Source: Nitrospirota bacterium
Lineage (GTDB): Bacteria; Nitrospirota; Thermodesulfovibrionia; Thermodesulfovibrionales; SM23-35
Direction of reading: 5' to 3'
DNA: 52,516 nt
NCBI GenBank assembly: GCA_013388435.1
Contig: JACAFE010000052.1
Coordinates: 1 to 52,516 of the forward strand
Shown: positions 35,605 to 46,933 of the stretch, one piece after another
Layout of the letters: each line of letters begins with the position of its first letter
Position numbering within the stretch: position 1 is the first letter of the stretch
Notes under the pieces: generated by a model
What the model was told of the DNA's origin: nothing
Database searches by the model: none
Seen by the model: the letters and a program-made list of their open reading frames with translations, nothing else
Made by a program: the position numbers and the translations under genes

Positions 35605-36579
35605 TTAATGTCTTCTTTTGTATACTCTTACTGATTCCTTAGATGAATTGCTCTCAGATAAGTCTTCTTCTCTTATTGTTTTTCCAGTAAGTTTTAGAAA
35701 TACATCATTCAAAGTTGGTCTCTGTATTTTTACAGAAAGAACTTTATCTCCAAGTGATCTTATCAGCTCAGGGATGCAAGTTTCTCCTTGATTGCAGGTC
35801 ATATAAAGTTCATTTCCTTTTTCAGATACCTGAAGCTTAAGCAGTCTTTCAATTTGATCCCTTGCAAGAATATTGTCTTTTGTTATTATAGAAACTACAT
35901 CCCCTCCTATTATTTTTTTGAGTTCATCAGGTGATCCAGAAGCAATTATTTTACCATTGTCAATTATTGCAATTTTGTTACATACCTCAGCTTCTTCCAT
36001 GTAGTGGGTTGTCATGAAAATAGTAACATTTTGTTCTTCTGGCAATTTGATTATGAATTCCCAGAGATTGGCTCTGCTTTGAGGATCGAGTCCCAGAGTA
36101 GGTTCATCTAAAAAAAGTACACGAGGATTATGTATGAGTCCTCTTGCAACTTCGAGTCTTCTTTTCATACCTCCGGAATATTTTTTTACAAGTTCGTCTT
36201 TTCTTTCATATAAACCTACAAAATTCAGTACAGAATTAACTCTATTTTTTATATTGGACTTTGGCACATTATATAAATAAGCATGAAATACAAGGTTTTC
36301 ATATCCAGTTAAATCTTTGTCAAGAGTGGAATCTTGAAAAACTATACCTATTGATTTTCTGACTTCAGAAGGATATTTCATACAATCATAACCTGCAATA
36401 TATGCATTTCCTGATGTTGGAGAAAGCAATGTGCACAATATACTGATAGTAGTGGTTTTCCCTGCGCCATTAGGACCTAAGAAACCAAAAATAGTGCTTT
36501 CTTCAACTTGAAAAGAAATGTCATTAACTGCTGTGATATGATTGTAACGTTTTACAAGATTCTGTACTTTAATTACCAT
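35605..36579 (-). CDS. ABC transporter ATPase (DrrA-like)
   Basis: The 324-residue ATPase has Walker A GPNGAGKTTT, the signature KYSGGMKRRLEVARGL, Walker B VLFLDEPTLGLD and the H-loop TTHYMEEAE. A C-terminal extension ending QRPTLNDVFLKLTGKTIRE is the DrrA-type tail that contacts the permease. It powers the ABC-2 permease encoded just downstream. No clear ribosome site is visible. A 21-bp sequence found again at 51968-51988 lies directly upstream of the start. Confidence 0.92.
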   Translation of the reverse strand: MVIKVQNLVKRYNHITAVNDISFQVEESTIFGFLGPNGAGKTTTISILCTLLSPTSGNAYIAGYDCMKYPSEVRKSIGIVFQDSTLDKDLTGYENLVFHAYLYNVPKSNIKNRVNSVLNFVGLYERKDELVKKYSGGMKRRLEVARGLIHNPRVLFLDEPTLGLDPQSRANLWEFIIKLPEEQNVTIFMTTHYMEEAEVCNKIAIIDNGKIIASGSPDELKKIIGGDVVSIITKDNILARDQIERLLKLQVSEKGNELYMTCNQGETCIPELIRSLGDKVLSVKIQRPTLNDVFLKLTGKTIREEDLSESNSSKESVRVYKRRH

Positions 36580-36580
36580 T

Positions 36581-36601
36581 TTATTATGTTATTAGTTGTT
36601 T
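36581..36601. repeat. Dispersed 21-bp repeat, copy 1
   Basis: TTATTATGTTATTAGTTGTTT occurs here and again, identical, at 51968-51988. In both places it is followed by TTTGCT/TTCGCTC-rich sequence (here ACTCTTTGCTCTTTGC). It lies just upstream of the ABC ATPase gene. Confidence 0.7.
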
Positions 36602-36713
36602 ACTCTTTGCTCTTTGCTTTCAATGGGGTTGTTATAAAATAATAGATTTTTTCGCAATATCTATGTTATTTCAATTGCTTTTTTGGGGTGCACGACCTTT
36701 TTTCATTCGGCTT

Positions 36714-36806
36714 TCATCTATAAAAGCTTGTTTTCGGAAGAATAAAAAAAATAACAATCAGCCAGACTGCAAGAGCTATAATCCAAATTATTGTATCCCA
36801 ATGCAT
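36714..36806 (-). CDS. Putative 30-residue single-pass membrane peptide
   Basis: A short frame starts at ATG 36806 with AAGGAG five bases upstream. It encodes MHWDTIIWIIALAVWLIVIF and then FILPKTSFYR before TGA. About 20 residues form a continuous hydrophobic helix, followed by a short basic tail, so it is probably a small inner-membrane protein with its C-terminus inside. It starts 20 bases after the stop of the selenocysteine DsbC-like gene and may belong to that operon. I know of no family, although such small proteins occur near cytochrome c and redox genes. No homology evidence is available here. Confidence 0.5.
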   Translation of the reverse strand: MHWDTIIWIIALAVWLIVIFFILPKTSFYR

Positions 36807-36826
36807 ATAAACTCCTTAAAAAAAAG

Positions 36827-37633
36827 TTATTTGTTGCCAATTAATTCATTTATTGCGGAGGCATCTTTGAAACCTCTTATTATCCTTCCATCAGGCAAGA
36901 CCATTGCAGGTGCTCCGGTAATTCCTATTTTTTTGACAAGTTCTATATTTTTGTCAATTGATGGAGCAAGACATTTAGCAGCAGGCAAGGGCTTCTTTTC
37001 ATAAGCATCCTCGAGAAGTTTCAAAGAATTTTCACAAACTATAGCTTTAGATTTTTCATAAGCCTGAGGATGAATATTTACAAGGGGAGCAAGCTTAATA
37101 TAAAAAGCAATGTCTTTTCTGTCTTTAACTACCTTCTTCATCTCCTGATGAAGTTTAGCGCAGAAAGGTCAGTCAGGATCATCAAATACAATAATTTTTT
37201 TCTTTGCATTCTTTGAACCAAGAACAAGCGCATCATTTAAAGGTATTTTTGATACATCAATTCTGTTAATATCAGTTAATCTATCCTGTGTGATATTTTT
37301 TTTGTCTTGAATTGTCATTAATGACCCTTCAAAAATATGTTTTTTTGAAAGGTCCATATAAATAATGCCTTTTTTCCCGTTTATTTCAATTTCTATTTCC
37401 CACAGATAACTGACAGGCCCTTTTTTTATATTAATTACATTGACATTTTGATTGAAGTTTTTAATAAGTAAAAGCGCCTCTTCTTTATTAAGAGTATGAC
37501 ATTTTATGCAATTCTGACTTTTTGGCTGAAAACCATATGCAAAATTAAAAGGATTAAATATTAATATTGCTAAAATTAAAGTATAATACTTTATGTGTGA
37601 ACCCATAATATTTATACTAACATAAATCATCAT
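36827..37633 (-). CDS. DsbC-like thiol:disulfide protein with selenocysteine (UxxC)
   Basis: Two adjacent frames are joined by an in-frame TGA (37169-37171). Read as selenocysteine, the 268-residue product has a UPFC active site (U155, C158) in the context DPD-U-PFCAKLHQE, where DsbC-type proteins have CPYC. The rest of the thioredoxin fold follows, with the cis-Pro loop GITGAPAMVLPDG. The N-terminal part has a signal sequence and a CIKCH motif that may bind c-haem. A 7-bp hairpin with an AGGA loop starts 15 bases after the TGA, as needed for a bacterial SECIS. The start may be 37633 or ATG 37606. It likely acts in the periplasm on disulfides or cytochrome maturation. A plain nonsense mutation is the alternative. 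Confidence 0.82.
37136..37153 (-). promoter_or_regulatory. Predicted bacterial SECIS hairpin
   Basis: On the coding (minus) strand CTTCATC and GATGAAG form a perfect 7-bp stem with an AGGA tetraloop. The loop begins 22 bases after the TGA. Bacterial SECIS elements have a G among the first two loop bases and a loop 16-37 bases from the UGA, so this fits. The hairpin is also coding sequence. Confidence 0.75.
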
Positions 37634-37663
37634 TATCTAAAATATAGAATATTGAAAATTAAA

Positions 37664-38827
37664 ATGATTCATAATCTTTATATTCATATTCCTTTTTGTA
37701 TTAAGAAATGTTTATATTGTGATTTTTATTCTGTTTCTTACGATGAATCACTTGCTGAATATTATATTGATTCTTTATGCAAAGAAATAAACCTTAGAAA
37801 AAATTGCTGCAATTTATTAAAGACAATATATATCGGCGGTGGTACGCCATCTGTTTTGAATATTAAATCTTTAATAAAACTTTTAGAGTATCTTCAGAAT
37901 TCTTTTAATTTTGCGCATGATATAGAAATAACTACAGAGATAAATCCGGGAACTATTGATGAAGCAAAAGCACAGACCTTAGTTATTCTCGGAGTCAATA
38001 GATTCAGCATTGGTGTGCAGTCTTTTAACAATGAGGAATTGAAATTTCTTGGCAGAATACATAATTCTGCAGATGCACTAAGGACAATTAAAACTCTGAG
38101 AAAGTATGGCGTTAATAATTTATCAATAGACCTTATTTATGGAATACCCGGACAAAAAATAGAATCCTGGGAAAAATCTTTGAATAAAGCTATTAATCTT
38201 TCACCAGATCATATTTCAGCATATGAACTTACACTGGAAGAAAATACTGTTCTTTATAAAATTATGAAAAGCTCTGCAAAAAGAAATAAGAGTAACTTAT
38301 CATTACCAGATGAGGACAATATAATTGATATGTATAATTACACTATAGATTATCTTGCTACAAATCATTATTATCAATACGAGATATCAAATTTTGCAAA
38401 AATAGGATTTAAGTGTTTGCACAATTTAAATTATTGGGATAGGGGCGAATATATCGGGTTAGGCGCTGGAGCGCATTCGTTTATTGATGGAATAAGAAAG
38501 AAAAATGTTGCAGATATTAATAAGTATATCCATAGCTTAAAATCTGATATCATACCTGAAACAGAGATTTTTAAAATAACTAAGGAAGAAGCACTAAAAG
38601 AGTTTATATTTTTAGGCCTCAGAAAAACAGAAGGAATCAAATTGGATAATTCTTTTTTGGCGATTATGGGTAATAAAAATAAAGGCATTAATTTTATTGA
38701 ATGTTCACGTGAATTAATTGATTCAGGATATCTTGAGTTTCAGGGAAACTATCTCAAACTTACCAGAAAAGGAATTACTGTTTCAAATACAATATTTGTA
38801 AAACTTTTTGAGAAACTGGGACTTTAA
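37664..38827 (+). CDS. hemW: HemW-like radical SAM haem chaperone
   Basis: The ATG at 37664 is preferred to a TTG at 37652, giving MIHNLYIHIPFCIKKC and 387 residues. The radical SAM motif is CIKKCLYCDF, and IYIGGGTPS, LGVNRFSIGVQSF and SIDLIYGIPGQ are typical of the HemN/HemW family. The N-terminal extension found in true HemN is absent, and the C-terminal HemN domain (NYWDRGEYIGLGAGAHSF) is present, so HemW is the better call. It binds haem and helps insert it into respiratory enzymes. It is divergent from the DsbC-like selenoprotein gene with only about 30 bases between starts. Confidence 0.87.
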   Translation: MIHNLYIHIPFCIKKCLYCDFYSVSYDESLAEYYIDSLCKEINLRKNCCNLLKTIYIGGGTPSVLNIKSLIKLLEYLQNSFNFAHDIEITTEINPGTIDEAKAQTLVILGVNRFSIGVQSFNNEELKFLGRIHNSADALRTIKTLRKYGVNNLSIDLIYGIPGQKIESWEKSLNKAINLSPDHISAYELTLEENTVLYKIMKSSAKRNKSNLSLPDEDNIIDMYNYTIDYLATNHYYQYEISNFAKIGFKCLHNLNYWDRGEYIGLGAGAHSFIDGIRKKNVADINKYIHSLKSDIIPETEIFKITKEEALKEFIFLGLRKTEGIKLDNSFLAIMGNKNKGINFIECSRELIDSGYLEFQGNYLKLTRKGITVSNTIFVKLFEKLGL

Positions 38828-38859
38828 CCAAGCTATGCCTTCAGCCTTTTTTAATTTTT

Positions 38860-38900
38860 CAACATCTGCATTATTTCAATCACAATTTTTAGGTTAAGGG
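38860..38900. repeat. Dispersed ~40-bp imperfect repeat, copy 1
   Basis: The segment beginning CAACATCTGCATTATTTCAA and ending GGTTAAG matches 47726-47763 with about 85% identity by eye and one indel. Both copies lie just after the stop of a plus-strand gene (hemW and tlyA). A shorter partial match lies at 42548-42562 between guaB and guaA. Confidence 0.5.
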
Positions 38901-38975
38901 GAAAAAAATAACCAAAATGTGACATTTTAAAATATTAATATCAATTACAATTGAATTATTGAGATTTACAAGAAG

Positions 38976-40763
38976 TTATTTTACTTTTAAAACAGCAAGG
39001 AAAGCTTCTTGCGGCAGGTCAAGCTTTCCGAATTTTTTCATCCTTTTCTTGCCTTCTTTTTGTTTTTCAAGAAGTTTTCTCTTACGTGTAATATCGCCTC
39101 CATAGCATTTTGCAAGAACGTCTTTTCGTAATGCTTTGACAGTTTCCCTTGCAATTATCTTATTTCCAATTGCTGCCTGAATTGCAACCTCGTACATCTG
39201 TCGGGGAATAATTCCTCTTAGTTTTTCTGTTAGCTCTCTTCCTTTTTGATAAGCTTTGTCTTTATGCACAATTAAAGATAGGGCATCAACTATTTCTCCA
39301 TTAAGAAGAATATTCAATCTTACGAGATCTGATTCCCTGTAACCAATAAATTCATAATCCATCGAAGCATAACCTTTTGATAGGGATTTCAATCTATCAT
39401 AAAAATCCCATAGAATTTCGTTCAAAGGAAGCTCGTAATCAACTTTTATTCTATCTTTGCCTATATATGTAAAATTTTTCTGTGTGCCTCTTTTTTCCTG
39501 ACATAAATCCAATACAGGACCTATAAATTCTGAAGGCACAAAAATAGTTGCAAGAACATATGGTTCTTCTATTTTCAGATAATTTTCAGGCAATAGAGAA
39601 GGATTTTCAACATGTATAATTTCTCCATCAGTTTTTGTGACTCTGTAAACGACTGTAGGAGCAGTACTTAATATTGAAAGATCGAATTCGCGTTCAAGAC
39701 GTTCTTTTATTATTTCCATATGTAAAAGACCGAGAAAACCGCATCTAAATCCAAATCCAAGGGCAAGAGATGTTTCTGGTTCATAAATAAAAGAAGAGTC
39801 GTTTAATCTTAGTTTATTAAGGGCGTCTCTTAAATTTTCGTACTGATGCGTCTGTGTTGGATAGAAACCGCAAAATACCATTGGTTTAATGTCTTTGTAA
39901 CCTGGACAGGGCACAGAAGCAGGGTTGTCTGCGTCAGTTATTGTATCGCCTATTTTTGTGTCTGTAACACGTTTTATGCCTGCAATAATATATCCAACTT
40001 CGCCTGAGAAAAGCTCATGAACATCTTTCATTTTTGGCGAGAAAATTCCTACGCGCGAGACTTCAAAAATTCCTCCTTCGGCCATCATTTTTATACGCAT
40101 TCCGGGTCTTAGCCTGCCTTCAAAAATTCTTACAAGAACTATGACGCCAAGATAATTGTCAAACCATGAATCGAAAATAAGAGCCTTAAGTGGATTGTTA
40201 TCATCACCGGAAGGAGGTTTAATTTTTTTTACGATAGCTTCAAGAATTTCTTTTGTGCCTATTCCTTCTTTAGCGCTTGCAAGAATTGCTTCAGAGCAAT
40301 CTATTCCTATTGCTTCTTCAATTTCCTTTATAGTTTTGTTCGGATCTGCAGACGGAAGATCAATTTTGTTTATGACTGGAATGATTTCAAGATTATGTTC
40401 AACTGCAAGATATGCATTTGCGAGTGTTTGTGCTTCAACTCCCTGAGAAGCATCAACTACAAGCAAAGCTCCTTCGCATGAAGCAAGACTTCTTGATACT
40501 TCATAGGAAAAATCAACATGTCCAGGTGTATCTATCAAATTCAGAATATAGATATTCCCGTCATTTGCTTTATATTCAAGTCTGACTGCATGGGCTTTGA
40601 TTGTAATTCCTCTTTCCCTTTCCAGGTCCATAGAATCAAGCACCTGTTCCATCATTTCCCTTTCACTAATCGCACCGGTATATTCAAGAAGTCTGTCGGC
40701 AAGAGTGGACTTCCCGTGATCTATATGAGCAATAATAGAAAAATTACGTATATTTTTTGTCAT
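38976..40763 (-). CDS. lepA: Elongation factor 4 (LepA)
   Basis: This 595-residue translational GTPase begins [23 protein letters not shown] (P-loop). It has the switch [16 protein letters not shown] and the LepA-specific C-terminal domain with [24 protein letters not shown]. The length is normal for LepA (about 600). It binds the ribosome and promotes back-translocation or assembly. It is monocistronic here, divergent from guaB across 234 bases and convergent on hemW. Confidence 0.97.
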   Translation of the reverse strand: MTKNIRNFSIIAHIDHGKSTLADRLLEYTGAISEREMMEQVLDSMDLERERGITIKAHAVRLEYKANDGNIYILNLIDTPGHVDFSYEVSRSLASCEGALLVVDASQGVEAQTLANAYLAVEHNLEIIPVINKIDLPSADPNKTIKEIEEAIGIDCSEAILASAKEGIGTKEILEAIVKKIKPPSGDDNNPLKALIFDSWFDNYLGVIVLVRIFEGRLRPGMRIKMMAEGGIFEVSRVGIFSPKMKDVHELFSGEVGYIIAGIKRVTDTKIGDTITDADNPASVPCPGYKDIKPMVFCGFYPTQTHQYENLRDALNKLRLNDSSFIYEPETSLALGFGFRCGFLGLLHMEIIKERLEREFDLSILSTAPTVVYRVTKTDGEIIHVENPSLLPENYLKIEEPYVLATIFVPSEFIGPVLDLCQEKRGTQKNFTYIGKDRIKVDYELPLNEILWDFYDRLKSLSKGYASMDYEFIGYRESDLVRLNILLNGEIVDALSLIVHKDKAYQKGRELTEKLRGIIPRQMYEVAIQAAIGNKIIARETVKALRKDVLAKCYGGDITRKRKLLEKQKEGKKRMKKFGKLDLPQEAFLAVLKVK

Positions 40764-40944
40764 GAATTTTAATGATAGAATATTTTTTATAAAAGAATGT
40801 AAATCAGAAATAATATTGTATCATATTATTTAATCCAAAAGATGCAGAGCATAAAAATAAATTTATTTAACATAAATAAATGGTTTAGACAATGGCTAAG
40901 AATCTGCATAAAATTATTTTGAAAAAACTGCTATTTTTTGTGAT

Positions 40945-40974
40945 TTGCGTTAGATAGTCATAACATGGTAAACT
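40945..40974 (+). promoter_or_regulatory. Possible guaB promoter
   Basis: TTGCGT (40945-40950) and TAAACT (40969-40974) are 18 bases apart and lie about 25 bases before the guaB start. The match is weak, so this is tentative. Confidence 0.3.
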
Positions 40975-40994
40975 TAACAGAAAACCCGAGGTAA

Positions 40995-42458
<1,464 letters not shown>

Positions 42459-42603
42459 GAAAATCATTAGTTTTAACTGATCATTTCTGAAGTCAACTCA
42501 AAAATACATATTATAGATGCAGATGATAAAAGTAGATTTTTGAGCAATATCTGCATTATTTTGCTTAACTGAATAATTAATCAATTTTAGGATGGTATAT
42601 ACC

Positions 42604-44142
42604 ATGCTTGAAGAAAAAATATTAGTTCTTGATTTTGGTTCTCAATATACCCAGCTTATTGCAAGGAGAGTCAGGGAGAGCAAGGTTTATTCTGAAATAT
42701 ATCCCTATAATATTCCTTTAGAAAAAATAATTGCTTTTAAGCCTAAAGGTATAATCCTTTCAGGAGGCCCTTCGAGTGTTTATGAATCTTCAGCTCCCTT
42801 GCCAGACCCTAAAATTTTTAATCTTGGAATTCCTTTCCTTGGCATATGTTATGGAATGCAGATTATGGCACATATGCTTGGTGGAAAGGTCGCAAAAGCA
42901 CAAAAAAGAGAGTATGGAAGGGCTGAGCTTATCATCGACAGAAGAATAGAACTTTTTAAAAATATTCCAAAAAGAACAGTGGTATGGATGAGTCATGGTG
43001 ATAAAATAGAAAAATATCCGCCTGAATTTTATCCTGCTGCGCATACAGATAATTCTCCTGTTGCTGTAATGTTTGATAAAAATAAAAAGTTTTATGCGAT
43101 TCAATTCCATCCTGAAGTTGCGCATACACCCCTCGGGACAAAGATATTGAAAAATTTTTTATTTGAAATATGTAACTGTAGACCTCTATGGACGATGAAG
43201 TCATTTATTGAAAGCACAACCGAAGAGATTAAAAATAAGGTTGGGAATAAGAAAGTTGTATGCGGTATAAGCGGAGGTGTTGATTCTACTGTAACAGCAG
43301 TGCTTGTACATAAGGCTATAGGAAAACAATTGACCTGCATTTTTGTGGATAATGGCGTTCTAAGAGAGGGTGAGAGCAGGAAAGTTGAAGAGAACCTGCG
43401 CAAGCATTTCAAGATGAATATTGATTTTGTTGATGCTTCAGAAAGATTTCTACGCAAGCTAAAGGGGATTACAGACCCGGAGAAAAAAAGAAAAATAATT
43501 GGAAATGAGTTTATACGTGTATTTGAGGAAGAAGCAAAAAAAATCAAAGATGTTGAATTTCTTGCTCAGGGAACATTATACCCTGATGTTATAGAAAGTG
43601 TTTCATTCAAAGGACCTTCAGCAACTATAAAGAGTCATCACAATGTAGGCGGATTGCTAAAGAGAATGAAGCTCAAACTCATAGAACCCTTAAGAGAATT
43701 GTTTAAAGACGAAGTGAGGATGCTTGGCAGGGACCTTGATATTCCGGAAGAGATAATTAACCGTCAGCCATTTCCTGGTCCAGGCCTCGCAATAAGAATT
43801 ATAGGTGAGGTTACAAAAGAAAGATGTGACATATTACGCAGGGCAGATACAATTGTATGGGAAGAAATTAGAAAAGCAGGACTTTATACAAAGCTCTGGC
43901 AGTCATTTGCGGTTTTACTCCCTGTTAAAAGTGTAGGGGTTATGGGGGATGAAAGAACATATGAAAATGTTATTGCTATAAGGGCTGTTAACAGCCTTGA
44001 TGGTATGACAGCAGACTGGGCAAAGCTTCCATATAATGTGCTTGGAATTATTTCAAACAGAATAATCAATGAAGTGAAAGGAATTAATAGAGTAGTTTAT
44101 GATATAAGCTCAAAACCACCAAGCACTATTGAATGGGAATAA
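42604..44142 (+). CDS. guaA: GMP synthase (glutamine-hydrolysing)
   Basis: This 512-residue enzyme (from ATG 42604; another ATG at 42592 would leave no room for a ribosome site) amidates XMP to GMP. It has an N-terminal class I glutaminase ([24 protein letters not shown] nucleophile, FHPEVAHT His/Glu). An ATP pyrophosphatase domain ([10 protein letters not shown]) and the dimerisation domain ending [11 protein letters not shown] complete it. It follows guaB and overlaps nothing upstream. The ispA-like gene starts 20 bases after its stop, so transcription probably continues into the isoprenoid genes. Confidence 0.97.
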   Translation: MLEEKILVLDFGSQYTQLIARRVRESKVYSEIYPYNIPLEKIIAFKPKGIILSGGPSSVYESSAPLPDPKIFNLGIPFLGICYGMQIMAHMLGGKVAKAQKREYGRAELIIDRRIELFKNIPKRTVVWMSHGDKIEKYPPEFYPAAHTDNSPVAVMFDKNKKFYAIQFHPEVAHTPLGTKILKNFLFEICNCRPLWTMKSFIESTTEEIKNKVGNKKVVCGISGGVDSTVTAVLVHKAIGKQLTCIFVDNGVLREGESRKVEENLRKHFKMNIDFVDASERFLRKLKGITDPEKKRKIIGNEFIRVFEEEAKKIKDVEFLAQGTLYPDVIESVSFKGPSATIKSHHNVGGLLKRMKLKLIEPLRELFKDEVRMLGRDLDIPEEIINRQPFPGPGLAIRIIGEVTKERCDILRRADTIVWEEIRKAGLYTKLWQSFAVLLPVKSVGVMGDERTYENVIAIRAVNSLDGMTADWAKLPYNVLGIISNRIINEVKGINRVVYDISSKPPSTIEWE

Positions 44143-44162
44143 ATTCTATTTCTTATTGTAAA

Positions 44163-45047
44163 ATGGATATTAAAGAATATATTAATAAAAAACAATTTGT
44201 TATAGATAATTATTTAAAGAATTACTTTAGCTCACCGATTAAGCCCGGTATTCTATATGAATCTATGACTTATTCTTTGTTTGCTGGAGGTAAAAGAATA
44301 AGACCGATTCTTGCTCTTTCTGCATATGAAGTCTGCGGGGGTAATCCTGAACATATTTTGCCGCAGGCATCAGCTATTGAACTTATACATACTTACTCCT
44401 TAATACATGATGATCTTCCGGCAATGGATAATGATGATTTAAGACGTGGAAAGCCAACAAACCATAAAATATTCGGAGAAGCAGTGGCTATACTTGCAGG
44501 TGATGCTTTGCTTACCGAAGCATTTAAGATGATGACAGAATGTGAGATTAAAAAAATAAAAAAATCCTCTCTACTTAAGGTTATAAAAGAGCTGTCTTCA
44601 GCATCTGGCGCGCATGGCATGGTAGGTGGACAGGCTCAGGACATTATTTCTGAAAAATCAGAACCTGATAAAAATACCCTTGAATTTATTCATACACACA
44701 AAACAGCCGCTCTTATAAGAGCTTCTGTAAGAACAGGGGCTATACTTGCTGGAAGTAAAAAGAGTATATTAAACGCATTAACTAAATACGGCGAATGCAT
44801 AGGACTTGCTTTCCAGATTATTGATGACATTCTTAATATTGAAGGCAGTATAGAAGAGCTTGGCAAAAGCGCCGGGACTGATATTGAAAAAGGAAAAATG
44901 ACATATCCTGCATTGTATGGTAATGAAAAAGCAAAGCAGAAGTCAGAAGAACTTGTTTCTTCCGGGATTAGTGCTCTGAAAATATTTTCATCTGAAGCAG
45001 ACCCGCTAAGGGAAATAGCTTTGTATTTACTTAAAAGGAGGGCTTGA
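44163..45047 (+). CDS. ispA: Polyprenyl (farnesyl/geranylgeranyl) diphosphate synthase
   Basis: The protein is 294 residues from ATG 44163, where MDIKEYINKKQFVIDNYL aligns with IspA starts. An ATG at 44133 would overlap guaA. The first Asp-rich motif is DDLPAMDNDDLRRGKPT and the second is FQIIDDILN, and the GGKRIRP motif is also present. It condenses IPP with allylic diphosphates to give a C15 or C20 product. Its stop overlaps the dxs start by one base (TGATG), linking IPP supply and use in one operon. Confidence 0.92.
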   Translation: MDIKEYINKKQFVIDNYLKNYFSSPIKPGILYESMTYSLFAGGKRIRPILALSAYEVCGGNPEHILPQASAIELIHTYSLIHDDLPAMDNDDLRRGKPTNHKIFGEAVAILAGDALLTEAFKMMTECEIKKIKKSSLLKVIKELSSASGAHGMVGGQAQDIISEKSEPDKNTLEFIHTHKTAALIRASVRTGAILAGSKKSILNALTKYGECIGLAFQIIDDILNIEGSIEELGKSAGTDIEKGKMTYPALYGNEKAKQKSEELVSSGISALKIFSSEADPLREIALYLLKRRA

Positions 45048-46933
45048 TGTTTATTGAACATATTAAATCTCCTGAAGATATAAAAAAACTTTCATTTTCT
45101 GAACTTAAACTTCTTGCAGAAGAAATGAGAGATATGATTATTGAATGTGTATCTAAAAACGGAGGTCATCTTGCTTCTAATCTTGGAGTTATAGAACTTA
45201 CACTGGCTCTGCATTATGTTTTTAAATCTCCAGAAGATAAAATTATATGGGATGTAGGGCATCAAACTTACCCTCATAAATTAATTACAGGGAGATTTGA
45301 TAAATTTTCAACAATAAGAAAATTCAGGGGCATATCTGGTTTCCCGAAGAGAGATGAAAGTGAACATGATATATTTGGTACAGGACATAGCTCAACATCC
45401 ATTTCAGCAGCGCTCGGGATTCTCGAAGGACGTGATAAACGTATGGAAGATTATAAAGTTATTGCCGTAATCGGAGATGGTGCTTTATCAGGCGGTCTTG
45501 CATTTGAAGGTTTAAATAATGCAGGACATTTAAAGAAAGATTTGATAGTCATTCTAAATGACAATGAAATGTCAATATCTCCAAATGTAGGAGCATTACA
45601 CTCTTATCTTAACAGAATAATGACAGGTGAATTGTATAAAAAGTTCAAGAGGGATACAAAAGCTATTCTCGAAAATATACCAAAGGTTGGTGAGACTGCT
45701 GCCAGAATTGCCCAGAAAACAGAAGAAATGTTTAAGGGTTTATTTTTACCCGGTATAATTTTTGAGGAGTTAGGGTTCAATTATATAGGTCCAATTGACG
45801 GTCATAATATCGAACTCCTGATCCGTACATTAAAAAGTATAAAAACATGTACTTCTCCGACTCTTGTTCATGTAATTACAAAAAAAGGAAAAGGATATGC
45901 TTTTTCTGAAGAAAATCCTTCATTATTTCATGGTATAGGACCATTTGAACCTGACACAGGCTCACCCATAAAAGGCAATCGTAAGACATACAGTGAAGTT
46001 TTTGGAGAGACTATGTGCCAGTTAGCAGAAAAAGATTACAGAATTGTCGCTATTACCGCTGCTATGAAAGAAGGCACAGGTCTTCAAGAATTTTCGAGAA
46101 AATTTCCAGAACGTTTTTATGATGTTGGTATTGCGGAACAGCATGCGGTAACATTTGCAGCAGGATTGGCTATACAGGGAGTCAAACCGGTTGTGGCAAT
46201 ATATTCCACATTTCTCCAGAGAGCCTATGACCAGATAATTCATGATGTATGTCTTCAGAATCTTCATGTTGTTTTTGCTATTGACAGAAGCGGTCTTGTT
46301 GGAGAGGATGGACCAACACATCATGGTGTGTTTGATTTATCCTATCTCAGACATATACCAAACATAGTAGTTATGGAGCCAAAAGATGAAAAAGAATTAA
46401 AAAGCATGATTGAGCTCGCAATTTCACATAGCGGACCTGTTGCACTTCGTTATCCGAGAGGAAAATCTTTAAATGAACCTTTATTTGCAGAGGCAACTTC
46501 TTCTTATAAAATAGGTGAAGCCGAGATAATTAAAGAAGGAAGTGATGTTGCCATAATAGCAATTGGAAGTGCAGTTCTGCCTTCATTAAAAGCAGCAAAG
46601 AAAATTGAAGAGCAAGAAGGTGTTTCAGCTATGGTTGTGAATGCACGGTTTATAAAACCTCTTGATAGTAATTTGATATTCTCCATTGCTTCTAAAATAC
46701 CAAAGATCATTACAGTTGAAGAGAATGCTTTGCAAGGAGGGTTTGGTAGTGCGGTGCTCGAGTTGCTAAATGATGCAGGAATACGAAATTTGAAAATTAA
46801 AAGACTCGGAATTCCTGATATTTTTATCGAACAGGGTTCACAGCCTGAATTAAGAAAAAAATATGGCATTGATGAAGATGGTATTTTGCAGGCTATTCTT
46901 GCTCTTTCAAAAGAGACTGTATATTCCTGTTGA
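45047..46933 (+). CDS. dxs: 1-deoxy-D-xylulose-5-phosphate synthase
   Basis: The 628-residue thiamine-diphosphate enzyme condenses pyruvate and glyceraldehyde 3-phosphate, the first step of the MEP isoprenoid pathway. Motifs include GHQTYPHKLITGR, GTGHSSTSISAALG, VIGDGALSGGLAFEGLNN and RSGLVGEDGPTHHG. AGGAGG lies five bases before the ATG, which overlaps the ispA stop. The length is standard. The tlyA gene starts in its last codons, so ispA-dxs-tlyA form a tight operon, an order seen in many bacteria. Confidence 0.97.
   Translation: MFIEHIKSPEDIKKLSFSELKLLAEEMRDMIIECVSKNGGHLASNLGVIELTLALHYVFKSPEDKIIWDVGHQTYPHKLITGRFDKFSTIRKFRGISGFPKRDESEHDIFGTGHSSTSISAALGILEGRDKRMEDYKVIAVIGDGALSGGLAFEGLNNAGHLKKDLIVILNDNEMSISPNVGALHSYLNRIMTGELYKKFKRDTKAILENIPKVGETAARIAQKTEEMFKGLFLPGIIFEELGFNYIGPIDGHNIELLIRTLKSIKTCTSPTLVHVITKKGKGYAFSEENPSLFHGIGPFEPDTGSPIKGNRKTYSEVFGETMCQLAEKDYRIVAITAAMKEGTGLQEFSRKFPERFYDVGIAEQHAVTFAAGLAIQGVKPVVAIYSTFLQRAYDQIIHDVCLQNLHVVFAIDRSGLVGEDGPTHHGVFDLSYLRHIPNIVVMEPKDEKELKSMIELAISHSGPVALRYPRGKSLNEPLFAEATSSYKIGEAEIIKEGSDVAIIAIGSAVLPSLKAAKKIEEQEGVSAMVVNARFIKPLDSNLIFSIASKIPKIITVEENALQGGFGSAVLELLNDAGIRNLKIKRLGIPDIFIEQGSQPELRKKYGIDEDGILQAILALSKETVYSC

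Noticed and set aside
36669-36806. Second selenoprotein by reading through the TGA of the 30-residue membrane peptide
   Set aside because: The frame does continue for about 15 codons after TGA, but no convincing hairpin lies at the right distance and the extension has no recognisable motif.
36827-37633. DsbC-like gene as a pseudogene or two separate genes
   Set aside because: The TGA is exactly at the active-site Cys, both halves stay in one frame and are well conserved in motif, and a SECIS-like hairpin follows. Selenocysteine explains all of this better than a nonsense mutation.
42459-42603. Purine-type riboswitch between guaB and guaA
   Set aside because: Only an 8-bp inverted pair is seen. 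The conserved core bases of purine riboswitches are absent.
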